A stretch of 61,319 bases of DNA from NCBI GenBank assembly GCA_025363015.1, contig JANYEQ010000047.1, positions 1 to 61,319 on the forward strand, in the 5' to 3' direction. Made by a program: the position numbers and the translations under genes. This stretch comes from Bacteroidota bacterium. Lineage in GTDB: Bacteria > Bacteroidota > Bacteroidia > B-17B0 > Aurantibacillaceae. A model generated the notes under the pieces. It saw nothing but the letters and a program-made list of their open reading frames with translations, was not told the origin of the DNA and ran no database searches. Positions within the stretch are counted from its first letter, which is position 1. The number at the start of each line of letters is the position of its first letter. This document shows positions 1 through 8,962 of the stretch, piece by piece.

Positions 1-2206
1 CTGCCAATAAAAACGGTTCTAAATACGCCACCGCTTTTTTCATAACGCGTGCACTTTTTACAACTTGTGGTAAAAACATTTTTCCTTGTCCAAACAAATC
101 ACCAACAATGTTCATGCCGTCCATTAACGGGCCTTCAATTACGTGTAACGGTCTACCTAATTTTAATCGGGCTTCTTCAGTATCTGCATCAATATGCTCA
201 ACCAATCCTTTTACCAAAGCATAACTTAAACGTTCTTCTACTGTGCCTTTTCGCCATGCTTCATCTTTTTCTGTTTTTTCTTTTGTTATTCCTTTTAACG
301 ATTCTGCATGATCTACTAAGCGTTCAGTAGCATCGTCTCTACGATTTAATAAAACATCTTCTACTAACTCTAATAATGTTTTATCAATGTCATCGTACAC
401 TACTAATTGTGCAGGATTAACAATTCCCATATCCATTCCGTTTTTTACAGCATGGTATAAAAACGAGCTGTGTATGGCTTCGCGTACATGATCATTTCCT
501 CTAAACGAAAATGAAACATTACTTACACCACCGCTTACTTTGGCATGAGGTAAATTTTCTTTAATCCATTTTGTGGAGTTAAAAAAATCTAAAGCATTTA
601 AGCGATGCTCTTCCATACCTGTAGCTACAGGGAAAATGTTTGGGTCAAAAATAATATCTTGTGGTGGGAATTTTACTTTATCAACCAATACATCATAAGC
701 ACGTTTGCAAATTTCTTTACGGCGTTCAAACGTATCGGCTTGTCCCACTTCGTCAAATGCCATTACAATAACAGCAGCACCGTATTGTTTAATTTTATTT
801 GCTTGTTCAATAAATTTTTCTTCGCCTTCTTTTAACGAAATAGAATTTACAATTGCTTTGCCTTGAACACATTTTAACCCAGCTTCAATTACGCTCCATT
901 TGCTAGAGTCAATCATAATTGGTACGCGCGAAATATCGGGCTCGGAAGCAATTAAATTTAAAAACGTTGTCATTGCTTGTTCGCTATCCAACATCCCTTC
1001 ATCCATGTTTACATCAATTACTTGTGCGCCGCCATCTACCTGATCTTTAGCTATGGATAGAGCTTCTTCAAAATTCCCTTCTTTAATTAAACGTAAAAAC
1101 TTTTTTGAACCCGTAACATTGGTTCGTTCGCCTACATTTAAAAAATTACTTTCTGGCGTAAGCGTAAAAGGTTCTAAGCCGCTCAGGTGCATCAACGTAT
1201 CGGGCTTTGGTTTTTTACGCGGCTTGGCGTCCTTTGCCAATTCGGCAATTCGTTTAATATGTGCGGGAGTTGTACCACAGCAACCGCCAACAATATTTAA
1301 AAAACCTGCTTTTAAAAAATCTTCGATTTGATGCCCCATTTCGTGAGCATCTTGATCGTATTCACCAAACTGATTGGGCAAACCGGCGTTAGGATATGCA
1401 CTTACATAAAAGGGTGCTTTATTGGAAAGCTCCTCTAAATACGGACGCATATCTTTTGCACCTAAGGCACAATTTAAACCAACGCTTAATAATTCAACAT
1501 GCGAAACAGAATTTAAAAACGCTTCGGTTGTTTGTCCAGAAAGGGTTCTGCCACTTGCGTCGGTAATCGTTCCCGAAACCATTACTGGCATTTTTCTATC
1601 AATTTTTTCGCAATAGTTTTGAATGGCATATAAAGCCGCCTTTGCATTTAAAGTATCAAAAATAGTTTCAATTAGTAATAAATCTGCTCCGCCATCAATT
1701 AATCCGCGAACTTGTTCGGTGTAGGCTTCTACTAACTCATCAAAAGTAATGGCTCTATAGCCAGGGTCGTTAACGTTTGGTGATAGAGATAAGGTGCGGT
1801 TTGTGGGCCCAATTGCTCCAGCAACAAATTTTGGTATAGAAGAAAACTCGGGGAATTCCGTTTTAAATTCGACAATAGCTTCCTTAGCAATTTTAGCCGA
1901 TTCAAAATTTAATTCATAAACAAACTCTTGCAAATCGTAATCGGCCATACCAATAACGGTATCGCTAAAGGTGTTTGTTTCTATAATGTCAGCGCCTGCT
2001 TTTAAATATTCTTTATGAATAGTTTTAATAATTTGCGGTTGAGTAATGGATAACAAGTCGTTATTGCCTTGCAAATCTTTATGCCAATCGGCAAAGCGCT
2101 TGCCTCGAAATTCCTTTTCGGTTAATTTGTATTCTTGAATGAGTGAGCCCATTGCCCCATCAATTACTAATACACGTTTTTCTAATTCTTGTTGTATAGT
2201 ACTCAT
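1..2206 (-). CDS. metH: Cobalamin-dependent methionine synthase, N-terminal two thirds (cut by window edge)
   Basis: Transfers a methyl group from methyltetrahydrofolate through cobalamin to homocysteine, making methionine in the cytoplasm. I translated the minus strand from the ATG at 2206. It opens [10 protein letters not shown] and carries the zinc-binding cysteines of the homocysteine domain (GLNCALG near residue 244, GGCCGTT near residue 308). The pterin-binding module begins around residue 355 ([11 protein letters not shown]). The cobalamin cap domain starts near residue 640 and runs off the left edge, so the B12-binding DxHxxG motif and the activation domain are not visible. About 735 residues are present of the roughly 1,200 usual for MetH. 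Homocysteine and folate modules sit on one chain; in some Bacteroidota the first module is a separate gene. Upstream lie an intrinsic terminator, a SAM-I riboswitch and a TAnnTTTG promoter box, so expression should fall when SAM is plentiful. Confidence 0.97.
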   Translation of the reverse strand, partial: MSTIQQELEKRVLVIDGAMGSLIQEYKLTEKEFRGKRFADWHKDLQGNNDLLSITQPQIIKTIHKEYLKAGADIIETNTFSDTVIGMADYDLQEFVYELNFESAKIAKEAIVEFKTEFPEFSSIPKFVAGAIGPTNRTLSLSPNVNDPGYRAITFDELVEAYTEQVRGLIDGGADLLLIETIFDTLNAKAALYAIQNYCEKIDRKMPVMVSGTITDASGRTLSGQTTEAFLNSVSHVELLSVGLNCALGAKDMRPYLEELSNKAPFYVSAYPNAGLPNQFGEYDQDAHEMGHQIEDFLKAGFLNIVGGCCGTTPAHIKRIAELAKDAKPRKKPKPDTLMHLSGLEPFTLTPESNFLNVGERTNVTGSKKFLRLIKEGNFEEALSIAKDQVDGGAQVIDVNMDEGMLDSEQAMTTFLNLIASEPDISRVPIMIDSSKWSVIEAGLKCVQGKAIVNSISLKEGEEKFIEQANKIKQYGAAVIVMAFDEVGQADTFERRKEICKRAYDVLVDKVKFPPQDIIFDPNIFPVATGMEEHRLNALDFFNSTKWIKENLPHAKVSGGVSNVSFSFRGNDHVREAIHSSFLYHAVKNGMDMGIVNPAQLVVYDDIDKTLLELVEDVLLNRRDDATERLVDHAESLKGITKEKTEKDEAWRKGTVEERLSYALVKGLVEHIDADTEEARLKLGRPLHVIEGPLMDGMNIVGDLFGQGKMFLPQVVKSARVMKKAVAYLEPFLLA

Positions 2207-2212
2207 ATATTT

Positions 2213-2251
2213 AAAATAAAAAATCTCTTCCGCAGTATGCAGAAGAGATTT
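2213..2251 (-). terminator. Riboswitch-controlled intrinsic terminator ahead of metH
   Basis: Read on the minus strand, arms AAATCTCTTC and GAAGAGATTT (2242-2251 and 2221-2230) form a perfect 10-bp stem with an 11-nt loop, followed by a T-rich tract that ends a few bases before the metH start. It lies between the SAM-I aptamer and the gene and is therefore the likely expression platform: formed when SAM is bound, avoided when it is not. I did not resolve an antiterminator pairing. Confidence 0.85.
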
Positions 2252-2286
2252 ATATGTATTTGCTTTATAATTTTTAAAATCTATTC

Positions 2287-2465
2287 TACTTATTTTTTCG
2301 ATTAAATCGAAACGAATTCCCACCTTCTTTAGGAAATTTTAAATGATACATTTTAAATGTTGAATTGTATTAATTCATTTAACATTTAATAATTTAAAAT
2401 TTAGCATTACTAAAAGGGTTGGTAAAGCATCATAGGGCGTATCCCTCAGCTTTTCTTAATAAGTA
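2287..2465 (-). promoter_or_regulatory. SAM-I (S-box) riboswitch aptamer upstream of metH
   Basis: On the minus strand the P1 helix is a perfect 8-bp pair, TACTTATT (2465-2458) with AATAAGTA (2294-2287). Inside it are S-box core segments in the expected order: AAGAAAAGCTGAGGGA, GCCCTATGATGC, ACCAACC and ATGCTAAA. An AT-rich hairpin of about 60 nt is inserted after the ATGCTAA segment, and a small TTTCGATT/AATCGAAA hairpin precedes the 3' P1 strand. The site is directly upstream of metH and is followed by a terminator. Family knowledge: SAM-I elements turn methionine and SAM synthesis genes off when SAM is bound. The long AT-rich arm is unusual, so a covariance-model search is the test. Confidence 0.85.
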
Positions 2466-2482
2466 TGTTAATGAACGTGATA

Positions 2483-2490
2483 CAAAGATA
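2483..2490 (-). promoter_or_regulatory. Putative -7 box of the metH leader promoter
   Basis: TATCTTTG on the minus strand matches the Bacteroidota -7 consensus TAnnTTTG and lies about 18 nt upstream of the riboswitch P1 helix, where a transcription start would need to be. I see no TTG at -33. Confidence 0.6.
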
Positions 2491-2558
2491 TAACATTTTA
2501 TGTAATTTTAAAACATATTGTGTAGCCTTATTTTATTAACATTTAGTCGATATTATAT

Positions 2559-2984
2559 ATGAAAAAATTATTGCTTGTATTATGCCTATTTTATTTGTCA
2601 AACCTATTTTCTCAAGAAAAAAATATGGAAGTAGATGACGTTTTAAAAAATATGAAAGCACAAGAAGTAGCATGGAATAGCGCAGATATTAAAGGGTTTA
2701 TGACTTATTATTGGCAGAGTGATAGCCTAAAATTTATTGGTAGCAAAGGCATTACGTATGGCTGGAAAAAAACATATGATAATTATGTAAAATCATATCC
2801 TACTAAAGAAGCTATGGGTATTTTAAATTTTACTATAAAGGAAGCTACGCAATTATCCGTCACAAGTATTTATGTGATTGGGCAATGGAAACTAAATAAA
2901 CAAAAAACAGTTGGCGGCTATTTTACTCTACTTTGGAAAAAAATAAATGGCAATTGGGTTATTGTAGCTGACCATACTAGTTAA
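2559..2984 (+). CDS. Secreted SnoaL-like/DUF4440-type protein
   Basis: A 141-residue protein with an N-terminal signal peptide (positive start MKK, hydrophobic core, cleavage after about residue 19 in LFSQ). The mature part resembles the small alpha+beta barrel of the NTF2/SnoaL superfamily: a helix with the pattern AWNSADIKGFMTYY, a middle TYGW segment and C-terminal strands GYFTLLWKKINGNWVIVADHTS. Members of this superfamily bind small molecules or act as ketosteroid-isomerase-like enzymes, but I cannot assign a substrate. It is transcribed alone and diverges from metH. Identification is by general pattern, not by a catalytic signature. Confidence 0.72.
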   Translation: MKKLLLVLCLFYLSNLFSQEKNMEVDDVLKNMKAQEVAWNSADIKGFMTYYWQSDSLKFIGSKGITYGWKKTYDNYVKSYPTKEAMGILNFTIKEATQLSVTSIYVIGQWKLNKQKTVGGYFTLLWKKINGNWVIVADHTS

Positions 2985-3291
2985 TTTACTACTAAAAAAT
3001 AAGAATATTATTTATGTATTTAAGGTAAAATTGTAAAATTTGTGTTAAGTGAATTAAGCAAACATCAACAAAATTTAAATCAAACATAATGTAGCTTTAA
3101 GTTTGAAGCCTTTGTAATTGAAGTAATTTGTGTTATAAGAGCAAAACTATCGTTAAACGATTCATCTTTACAGGTAAAAGTACCTAAAACATTGCCAGTT
3201 ATAAAAGGATACGAAAATAGAAAAATAGGCGGGAGGTATAATGGGAAATGAATTAAATATCACCTACATCAATATTTAACTAAATTACTTT
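2985..3291. other. Intergenic stretch of 307 bp, no confident gene
   Basis: AT-rich spacer between the convergent SnoaL-like and dihydroorotase-like genes. I see no terminator hairpin. On the plus strand one frame stays open for 53 codons (3090-3248) without an ATG and ends in TGA at 3249; it could be the tail of a decayed gene (see findings). Confidence 0.5.
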
Positions 3292-4557
3292 CTAATTAAA
3301 AAAACTCTTAGTACCATTAATAACGCCAATTACTTTACCTTGCATTTTTTTATTTAAAAATGGTGAGTTATTAGATTTTGAATGATTTGTTTTTTCAGTT
3401 AATATGCTTTCGCTTGATAGAGAAAACATAGTAAGGTTAGCTTCTGCACCCTCTTGTATTGTATGCTGTGCAATACCTAAAATTAAACGTGGGTTATACG
3501 TTAGTGCATTGATTATAAACTCAATATTTTTTTCTTTTAATCCTTCTAAAGCACAATTAAATGTTGTTTGTAAATTTATAATACCTACATCTGCCAAATC
3601 AAATTCTAATTCTTTACTCTCTGTATCTTGAGGTAAATGGTCGCTAATAATCACATCAATTACTCCACTTTCAACAGCGTTACGAAGCGCTTGTACATCT
3701 TTTTTGGTTCGCAAAGGCGGGTCTAGTTTATAATTGGTATCAAAATCGTGTAAAACAGAATCATCTAATAATAAATTAATTGCAGCAACACCACAAGTTA
3801 TTTGTAAACCATTTGTTTTTGCTTTTTTAATTAAATCAACACTACCTTTAGTACTAATTGTAGGTATATGCAACTTTCCACCCGTATAATTTAATATCGA
3901 AAGGTTTCGTTCTAACATTAATTCTTCGGCTAATGAGGGAATACCTTTTAATCCTATAGCTGTAGACGTTTCTCCTTCGTTCATTTGCCCGCCATGTGAA
4001 ATACTTTCATCGTTACAATGTGTAATAATAAACGCGTTTACATTTTCTGCATATTGCAAAGCGCGCATTACGGTTCCTGCATCTTTAATAGCATGTTTAT
4101 AATCACTAAACGCTGCTGCGCCAGATTGTTTCATATCATGCATTTCGGCAATATCTTTTCCTTTAGCATCAACCGTTATTGTACCAAAGGGATAAACGTT
4201 TACCGTTTTGTTTTGTGTATTATTTACAATGTATTCTATCTGCGCTTTTGAGTGTAAAACTGGGTTGTTATTACTATGTACACACACGCCAGTGAAACCG
4301 CCACTTGCCGCACACTTTAACAAACTAGTTAGCGTTTCTTTGTGTTCAAAACCTGGGTCGCCACTACTGCATTGCATATCTATCCAGCCTACAGAAACAC
4401 ACATGTCTTTTTCATCAATAACTTTAGTGTTTGCTTTTGCTACAATAGATTTTTTTATCTCTATAATTCTTCCACCTTCAATTAAAATATCCATTACTTT
4501 GCCATTTAGTGTACTTTGTGGCGAAATTAATTTTGCTTGTTTTAGTAATATGCTCAT
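3292..4557 (-). CDS. Dihydroorotase-family amidohydrolase lacking key metal ligands
   Basis: 421 residues with the overall layout of type I dihydroorotase, the third enzyme of pyrimidine synthesis: a small N-terminal beta part, a TIM barrel from about residue 50 and a C-terminal beta return. The metal site is incomplete. The usual D-x-H-x-H reads D60-M-Q62-C-S64, so both histidines are gone, and the bridging aspartate position in the SD(D)G motif is Tyr153. His180, His230 and the catalytic-type Asp306 (SDH) remain. Family knowledge: related Bacteroidota proteins with a similarly altered motif are often annotated pyrC, and PyrX-type homologues elsewhere are non-catalytic partners. A structural or otherwise altered role is likely here; ordinary dihydroorotase activity is doubtful. 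It lies 6 bp downstream of the BatA-domain gene, so the two are probably cotranscribed. Confidence 0.85.
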   Translation of the reverse strand: MSILLKQAKLISPQSTLNGKVMDILIEGGRIIEIKKSIVAKANTKVIDEKDMCVSVGWIDMQCSSGDPGFEHKETLTSLLKCAASGGFTGVCVHSNNNPVLHSKAQIEYIVNNTQNKTVNVYPFGTITVDAKGKDIAEMHDMKQSGAAAFSDYKHAIKDAGTVMRALQYAENVNAFIITHCNDESISHGGQMNEGETSTAIGLKGIPSLAEELMLERNLSILNYTGGKLHIPTISTKGSVDLIKKAKTNGLQITCGVAAINLLLDDSVLHDFDTNYKLDPPLRTKKDVQALRNAVESGVIDVIISDHLPQDTESKELEFDLADVGIINLQTTFNCALEGLKEKNIEFIINALTYNPRLILGIAQHTIQEGAEANLTMFSLSSESILTEKTNHSKSNNSPFLNKKMQGKVIGVINGTKSFFN

Positions 4558-4563
4558 TTAACT

Positions 4564-6615
4564 TTATTTTAAAAATCGTAAAAGTGCTGTTTCAATTGCA
4601 ATAAAAAGTAATGCCAAAAGTATAAATAATTTCCATAATTTTTTACCATCAACGTTTTGTAAAATTTGTTTTGAAATATCAGATTGTGTATCTTCAATTA
4701 GACTTAAATTTTTATTTCCTTTTTCTAAAATCAGTTTTGCTAATTCAACAATTGTATAACAGCTTAGGTTAGATTCTTTTCTCGAAAAATTAAAGGCCAA
4801 GGGCAATGTTACAGCATTGTTTTGTAAAACTTGGTAAAAGCCCTGCATATTTATTTGATTGCGCGTGTATAAAAATAAACCATTATCTACAGTTCGCATT
4901 TCGGGAATAATATCTAATTGCGAGTTAAGTTTTTTAATGTGGGGCGGTTGTTCTGAAGGCACGATATCATTTTTTAAATTGATAACTACGTTACTATTTG
5001 TTTGGTAAAATAACGGACTTGCCTTTAAACTACTAAAACAAATACGATACAGGGTTGGCACAAACAAGGCGTGTTTACTAAAGTTAGTACAATTTTGACT
5101 TAATGGCGCCGTAAATAAATATGCTTGAGAATTCCCATTTGCAGTTACTCCAAAAAAAGCATCAGATGTTTGTAATTGTAAAATAGTTTCAAATTTAGTG
5201 GTGTTTGTTTTTATTAATTTATAATGTTTATTTATTTGGGGTAGGTTAAGGTGATCTTCTACTTTATCAAACACACCTGTAAAAAATTTAGAGGCTAATT
5301 CTATTTTATCAATTTTTACTGTTGATGTATCAACGTCAACAAAATTTGGTAATTGTAAGCTTGTTAATGCTTGATTGTAGTTTATAAGGTTAGCCGTTTG
5401 AGCTGGAACAAACACTAAAGTTCCGCCTAGCTTTGTAAATTTTAAAAGTTCAGAGAGTAAGCCTGTGCTTATATCTGAAAGCTGATTTAAAATAAGTACA
5501 TCACTAATTTTAAATTTACTAAAATCTATCGTTTGTTCATTACTAATATTTAATTTAAATAAACTATCATTTTTTAATAGTGTTTCCAAACCATTACTTT
5601 CTTTTAAATCTTTACCATTAATTAATGTTACGCTCACATTTACTTTTGAATTAAAAGCAAAAAATAACTCGTCGTCAAATGTAATTGGATAATCATCAAT
5701 TTTTATAGAACCGAAATTAAAACCACTTTGCTTACATTCAAACGTAAATAAAATTTCGGCTTTTGAGTTAGCGTCAATACTAAAAGATGAAAGAGCTAAT
5801 TGTTGTTTATTTAAAAATAATTTTGCAGAACCTGCATCAATTATGGCATTACCATTATTTACAAGCGTAGCATGTAGTTTTTGAATAAAACCCTTTTGTT
5901 GTAATGGCGTTTCAAACCAACAACTATCAATATACACATTGTTTACTTGATTGGCTTGTAACGGAATTAATGTTGTTTTAATAGTCGTGTCTGTTTTTAA
6001 ATCTTGGATATTATATGTTGATTTTTGTGCATCAGATAGAATATATATTTTTTTATTTATAAGATTTGAAGTGTTTAAAAACTCTTCTTGGCGTTTAATA
6101 ACATCGCTTAATAGCCTTACTGATGATGATATTTTTAATTCATCTGTAACCGTAAGTGCATCTTCTTTACTTAAAAAACGTTGGTGTTTTCCTTCAAAAT
6201 CATTGGTAATTAATTGAAACTTATCAATACTACCATAGGCTTTAATTATTTCTTTAGTTCTGTTTTTTGCAACTTCTAATAAAGCGCCTTGTTTACTAAC
6301 GTTTTCCATACTAAACGAATTATCAATGTAAATACTAATAGCATTTGCACCAGTGTTAGCAATTGTATTGTTTTTTGATGGAAGAATAGGTTGCGCAAAT
6401 GCCAATACTAAACAAGCAAGGGTTAGGCATCGTGCAATTAATATTAAAATTTCTTTTAGACGTGATTTTGCTTTGCTTTGATGCTGAAGCTCTTTTAAAA
6501 AACGAACATTTGTAAAATATACTTTTTTGTATTTTTTAAAATTAAATAAATGAATAATAATTGGAATTGCAACTGCAAACAAAGCCCATAAAAAAGCGGG
6601 GTAAACAACTATCAT
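4564..6615 (-). CDS. BatA-domain membrane protein with VWA-like region
   Basis: 683 residues. The N-terminus is a typical Bacteroidota BatA domain: one membrane helix at about 7-25, a basic stretch (FNFKKYKKVYF), then a second helix at about 57-77. Next comes a von Willebrand factor A-like region starting SIYIDNSFSM near residue 94, which keeps the D-x-S-x-S metal-site pattern. A long periplasmic part made largely of beta strands follows, and a last membrane helix ends the chain at about 660-680. Proteins of this kind are envelope-anchored and related to the Bat (aerotolerance) proteins; the function of this long single-gene form is not known. A TAAATTTG box lies 14 nt upstream of the start codon. 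The dihydroorotase-like gene follows after 6 bp. Confidence 0.85.
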   Translation of the reverse strand: MIVVYPAFLWALFAVAIPIIIHLFNFKKYKKVYFTNVRFLKELQHQSKAKSRLKEILILIARCLTLACLVLAFAQPILPSKNNTIANTGANAISIYIDNSFSMENVSKQGALLEVAKNRTKEIIKAYGSIDKFQLITNDFEGKHQRFLSKEDALTVTDELKISSSVRLLSDVIKRQEEFLNTSNLINKKIYILSDAQKSTYNIQDLKTDTTIKTTLIPLQANQVNNVYIDSCWFETPLQQKGFIQKLHATLVNNGNAIIDAGSAKLFLNKQQLALSSFSIDANSKAEILFTFECKQSGFNFGSIKIDDYPITFDDELFFAFNSKVNVSVTLINGKDLKESNGLETLLKNDSLFKLNISNEQTIDFSKFKISDVLILNQLSDISTGLLSELLKFTKLGGTLVFVPAQTANLINYNQALTSLQLPNFVDVDTSTVKIDKIELASKFFTGVFDKVEDHLNLPQINKHYKLIKTNTTKFETILQLQTSDAFFGVTANGNSQAYLFTAPLSQNCTNFSKHALFVPTLYRICFSSLKASPLFYQTNSNVVINLKNDIVPSEQPPHIKKLNSQLDIIPEMRTVDNGLFLYTRNQINMQGFYQVLQNNAVTLPLAFNFSRKESNLSCYTIVELAKLILEKGNKNLSLIEDTQSDISKQILQNVDGKKLWKLFILLALLFIAIETALLRFLK

Positions 6616-6629
6616 AAAATGTAAATATA

Positions 6630-6637
6630 CAAATTTA
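6630..6637 (-). promoter_or_regulatory. Putative -7 box for the BatA-domain gene
   Basis: TAAATTTG on the minus strand matches TAnnTTTG and ends 14 nt before the ATG at 6615. That would give a leader of roughly 10 nt. No -33 TTG is obvious. Confidence 0.5.
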
Positions 6638-6657
6638 TAGCTAAATTAAAACACTAA

Positions 6658-8028
6658 TTAACTCGTTTTTAAAATTCGTAATTCATTTGGCAAATAATTG
6701 TTTATACGGTTTGGCAATAGTTTAGCCCAGCCTAAACCATAATTTTTATAAGTAATTAAATGTAATCCTAATTTTTCATCTTCCCTTCGACTATGTGCAG
6801 GGTGATGGGTATAATCAAAAGATTCTTTACGTAAATATTGCAAAGCTGTTTCTTTATCTAATTCTAATTTATTTACATTATTTTTTAAATAATTACACCA
6901 CGCCAACTCTTGATTCGGAATTAAATCCTGCCCTTTAATCTCCCCCACACAAATACCCGCTTTTTTAAAATAAAATTGCTTTTCAAAAATGGTTAAAAAG
7001 TTTAATGCTTCGGCATTTAAAAAATGAAATTGATTATTTTTTTTAATAAACTGATTTTCGCCTTTATCAATAAATTTTTCAAGTATAATAGATTCGTTTT
7101 TACTGATATCTACACTCTTTTTTTTAACAGAACGTTGCGTATGCATTTCAGAATCTTGCTTTTGTAATACCGCACAAAAAAAGCCTTCGCTCTTGGTTAA
7201 ATGTGGGTAAAAACGGTAACCAGCTTCTGTTTCAATAATCCCCCAAGTGTTATTAATAGGAATTTTGATGTAGGTTAAGTGGTGCTCTTTTATTAACCAA
7301 TTTACAATTTCTTCATTTTCTTCAATAGAATAAGAACAGGTACTATAAATTAAAAATCCGTTTTGTTTTAAAGAGGAAATTATTTCATTTAAAATATTTT
7401 TTTGTCGGATACTACATTTAACAACATTATCTATACTCCATTCGTTAATCGCCTCTGGTTGTTTGCGAAACAAGCCACTGCCACTACAAGGCGCGTCTAC
7501 AATTATGGCATCAAAGTAATTTTGTAATTCGGTAAATTTTGTAGGATCGTTGTTTGTAACAATAGTATTTGCACTACCCCATTTACTAAGGTTTTGAGCC
7601 AACACATCGGCTCTTGATTTTATAAATTCATTAGCTACCAATAAACTATTTTTGTTTAATAGCGAATTTATTAAAGTGCTTTTGCCACCAGGTGAGGCAC
7701 ACAAGTCCAATACTTTTAAATTAGAATTAAAGTTTAAAATACTTTTTAAAACATATTCTAAAAATAAACTTCCTGCTTCTTGCACATAATAGCAACCTGC
7801 ATTAAATAAAGGATCTAATGTAAACGAAGGACGATTATTTAAATAATAACTATTCTCGCACCATTTAACATTATCGTTTGTTTCAATATCTAGCTCTACA
7901 GGTTTAAAGGGGTTTAAGCGCATAGAAGTAATTTTATTTTCGGGATTATGCGCCTCAACAAAAGCCGCTTCATCAAAATGAGTTAATAAGTTTAAATTAC
8001 TTAAAAGTTGTTGTGGAAGGCTTTGCAT
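6658..8028 (-). CDS. RNA cytosine-C5 methyltransferase, RsmB/RsmF (NOL1/NOP2/sun) family
   Basis: 456 residues; methylates a cytosine in RNA, most likely rRNA, using SAM. The SAM-binding motif VLDLCASPGGKST is at 106-118. The two family cysteines are present: Cys181 in DAPCSGSG (motif IV, product release) and Cys231 in STCSYS (motif VI, the nucleophile). The C-terminal 150 residues, with AWCNYLKNN and later GLGWAKLLPNRINNYLP, look like the PUA-like RNA-binding extension found in RsmF (YebU)-type enzymes, which favours RsmF over RsmB. The target base cannot be read from sequence. A TAAATTTG box ends only 4 nt before the ATG, so the mRNA may be leaderless. Confidence 0.92.
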   Translation of the reverse strand: MQSLPQQLLSNLNLLTHFDEAAFVEAHNPENKITSMRLNPFKPVELDIETNDNVKWCENSYYLNNRPSFTLDPLFNAGCYYVQEAGSLFLEYVLKSILNFNSNLKVLDLCASPGGKSTLINSLLNKNSLLVANEFIKSRADVLAQNLSKWGSANTIVTNNDPTKFTELQNYFDAIIVDAPCSGSGLFRKQPEAINEWSIDNVVKCSIRQKNILNEIISSLKQNGFLIYSTCSYSIEENEEIVNWLIKEHHLTYIKIPINNTWGIIETEAGYRFYPHLTKSEGFFCAVLQKQDSEMHTQRSVKKKSVDISKNESIILEKFIDKGENQFIKKNNQFHFLNAEALNFLTIFEKQFYFKKAGICVGEIKGQDLIPNQELAWCNYLKNNVNKLELDKETALQYLRKESFDYTHHPAHSRREDEKLGLHLITYKNYGLGWAKLLPNRINNYLPNELRILKTS

Positions 8029-8032
8029 CTTA

Positions 8033-8040
8033 CAAATTTA
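8033..8040 (-). promoter_or_regulatory. Putative -7 box giving a nearly leaderless rsmF-like mRNA
   Basis: TAAATTTG on the minus strand, a match to TAnnTTTG, with only 4 nt between it and the ATG at 8028. Transcription would then start at or beside the start codon. Confidence 0.5.
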
Positions 8041-8044
8041 GTAA

Positions 8045-8052
8045 TAGTTTTG
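8045..8052 (+). promoter_or_regulatory. Possible -7 box for the alpha/beta hydrolase
   Basis: TAGTTTTG on the plus strand matches TAnnTTTG, about 55 nt upstream of the ATG at 8107. The match is short and no -33 element is seen, so this is weak. Confidence 0.35.
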
Positions 8053-8106
8053 TATAGAGCACTGATGACACCGATGATTATATTAAACATAATTTTTTAA
8101 TTGCTA

Positions 8107-8958
8107 ATGATTTTGAAGAAGCTTCGTTATATTTTTTTATTTTTCATACTTTCTATATTTCTACAAAATTGTTTTTTAAATAAATATATATATACAGATA
8201 AAGAATTAAAAGAACATTATAATAACAAAACTCTTTCGCCAGAATATAAAATCCAAACATTTTTAGGTAAAAAAATTCATTATGTAGTCATTAATAAAAA
8301 CGATACACTGCCCTTATTAGTTTTTATTCATGGCGCACCTGGGGCTTGGTATGGTTATTTAAATTTAATGGACGATAGCTTATTGCAAACAAAATTCAAA
8401 TTAATTTCAATAGATAGGCTGGGATATGGAAAATCTACTTATGGTAAAGCCGAACTATCTACGCAGCTACAAGCCCTCTCTATTAAACAAATTATAGATG
8501 CGGAAAACCAACATCATAAAAAAGTAATTTTAGTGGGGCGTTCATATGGTGCACCAATTGCAGCTTGGCTGGCCATTAATTATCCACAGCAAATAAAAGA
8601 ATTAGTAATGGTATCGCCGGTTATTGACCCTGAAAAAGAGAAATTTTATTGGTTTAGCAATATTGGCAGGTGGAAAGCTGTTCAGGTTTTTTTACCAAAA
8701 ATGTTGAATGTAGCTACTAAAGAAAAATTTGCGCATCAGAAAGAAATGAAAGCAATGTTACCTAAATGGAAAAAACTATACGTTAGCACTACTGTTATTA
8801 CTGGGCAAAATGATAAAATTGCCGATACTTTAAATTTTACATTTGCCAAACGTAATTTAATTAATTGCCCAACTAATTTTATACTATTAAAAAATACGGG
8901 GCACTTGGTAACCTACGAACAGCCTGAATTAATAAAAAAATTATTTTTAGGATTATAA
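8107..8958 (+). CDS. Alpha/beta hydrolase, probable membrane-anchored lipoprotein
   Basis: 283 residues from the ATG at 8107; a TTG two codons earlier directly follows a stop and is less likely. The first 21 residues are strongly hydrophobic and end FLQNC, so Cys22 may be lipid-modified, although the lipobox is not canonical. The hydrolase fold is clear: oxyanion segment FIHGAPGAW (74-81), nucleophile elbow G-R-S146-Y-G, acid Asp236 (TGQNDK) and His266 (NTGHLVTYEQPE). That is a complete catalytic triad for an esterase- or peptidase-like enzyme. Substrate unknown. It converges on the Omp28-like gene with 4 bp between stops. Confidence 0.85.
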   Translation: MILKKLRYIFLFFILSIFLQNCFLNKYIYTDKELKEHYNNKTLSPEYKIQTFLGKKIHYVVINKNDTLPLLVFIHGAPGAWYGYLNLMDDSLLQTKFKLISIDRLGYGKSTYGKAELSTQLQALSIKQIIDAENQHHKKVILVGRSYGAPIAAWLAINYPQQIKELVMVSPVIDPEKEKFYWFSNIGRWKAVQVFLPKMLNVATKEKFAHQKEMKAMLPKWKKLYVSTTVITGQNDKIADTLNFTFAKRNLINCPTNFILLKNTGHLVTYEQPELIKKLFLGL

Positions 8959-8962
8959 AAAA

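Noticed and set aside
2348-2361. The 14-nt palindrome ACATTTTAAATGTT in the metH leader, repeated at 19822-19835, as a shared operator
   Set aside because: Very AT-rich and simple; at metH it is part of the riboswitch's AT-rich arm, and at 19822 it lies behind a lipoprotein gene. Chance is the better explanation.
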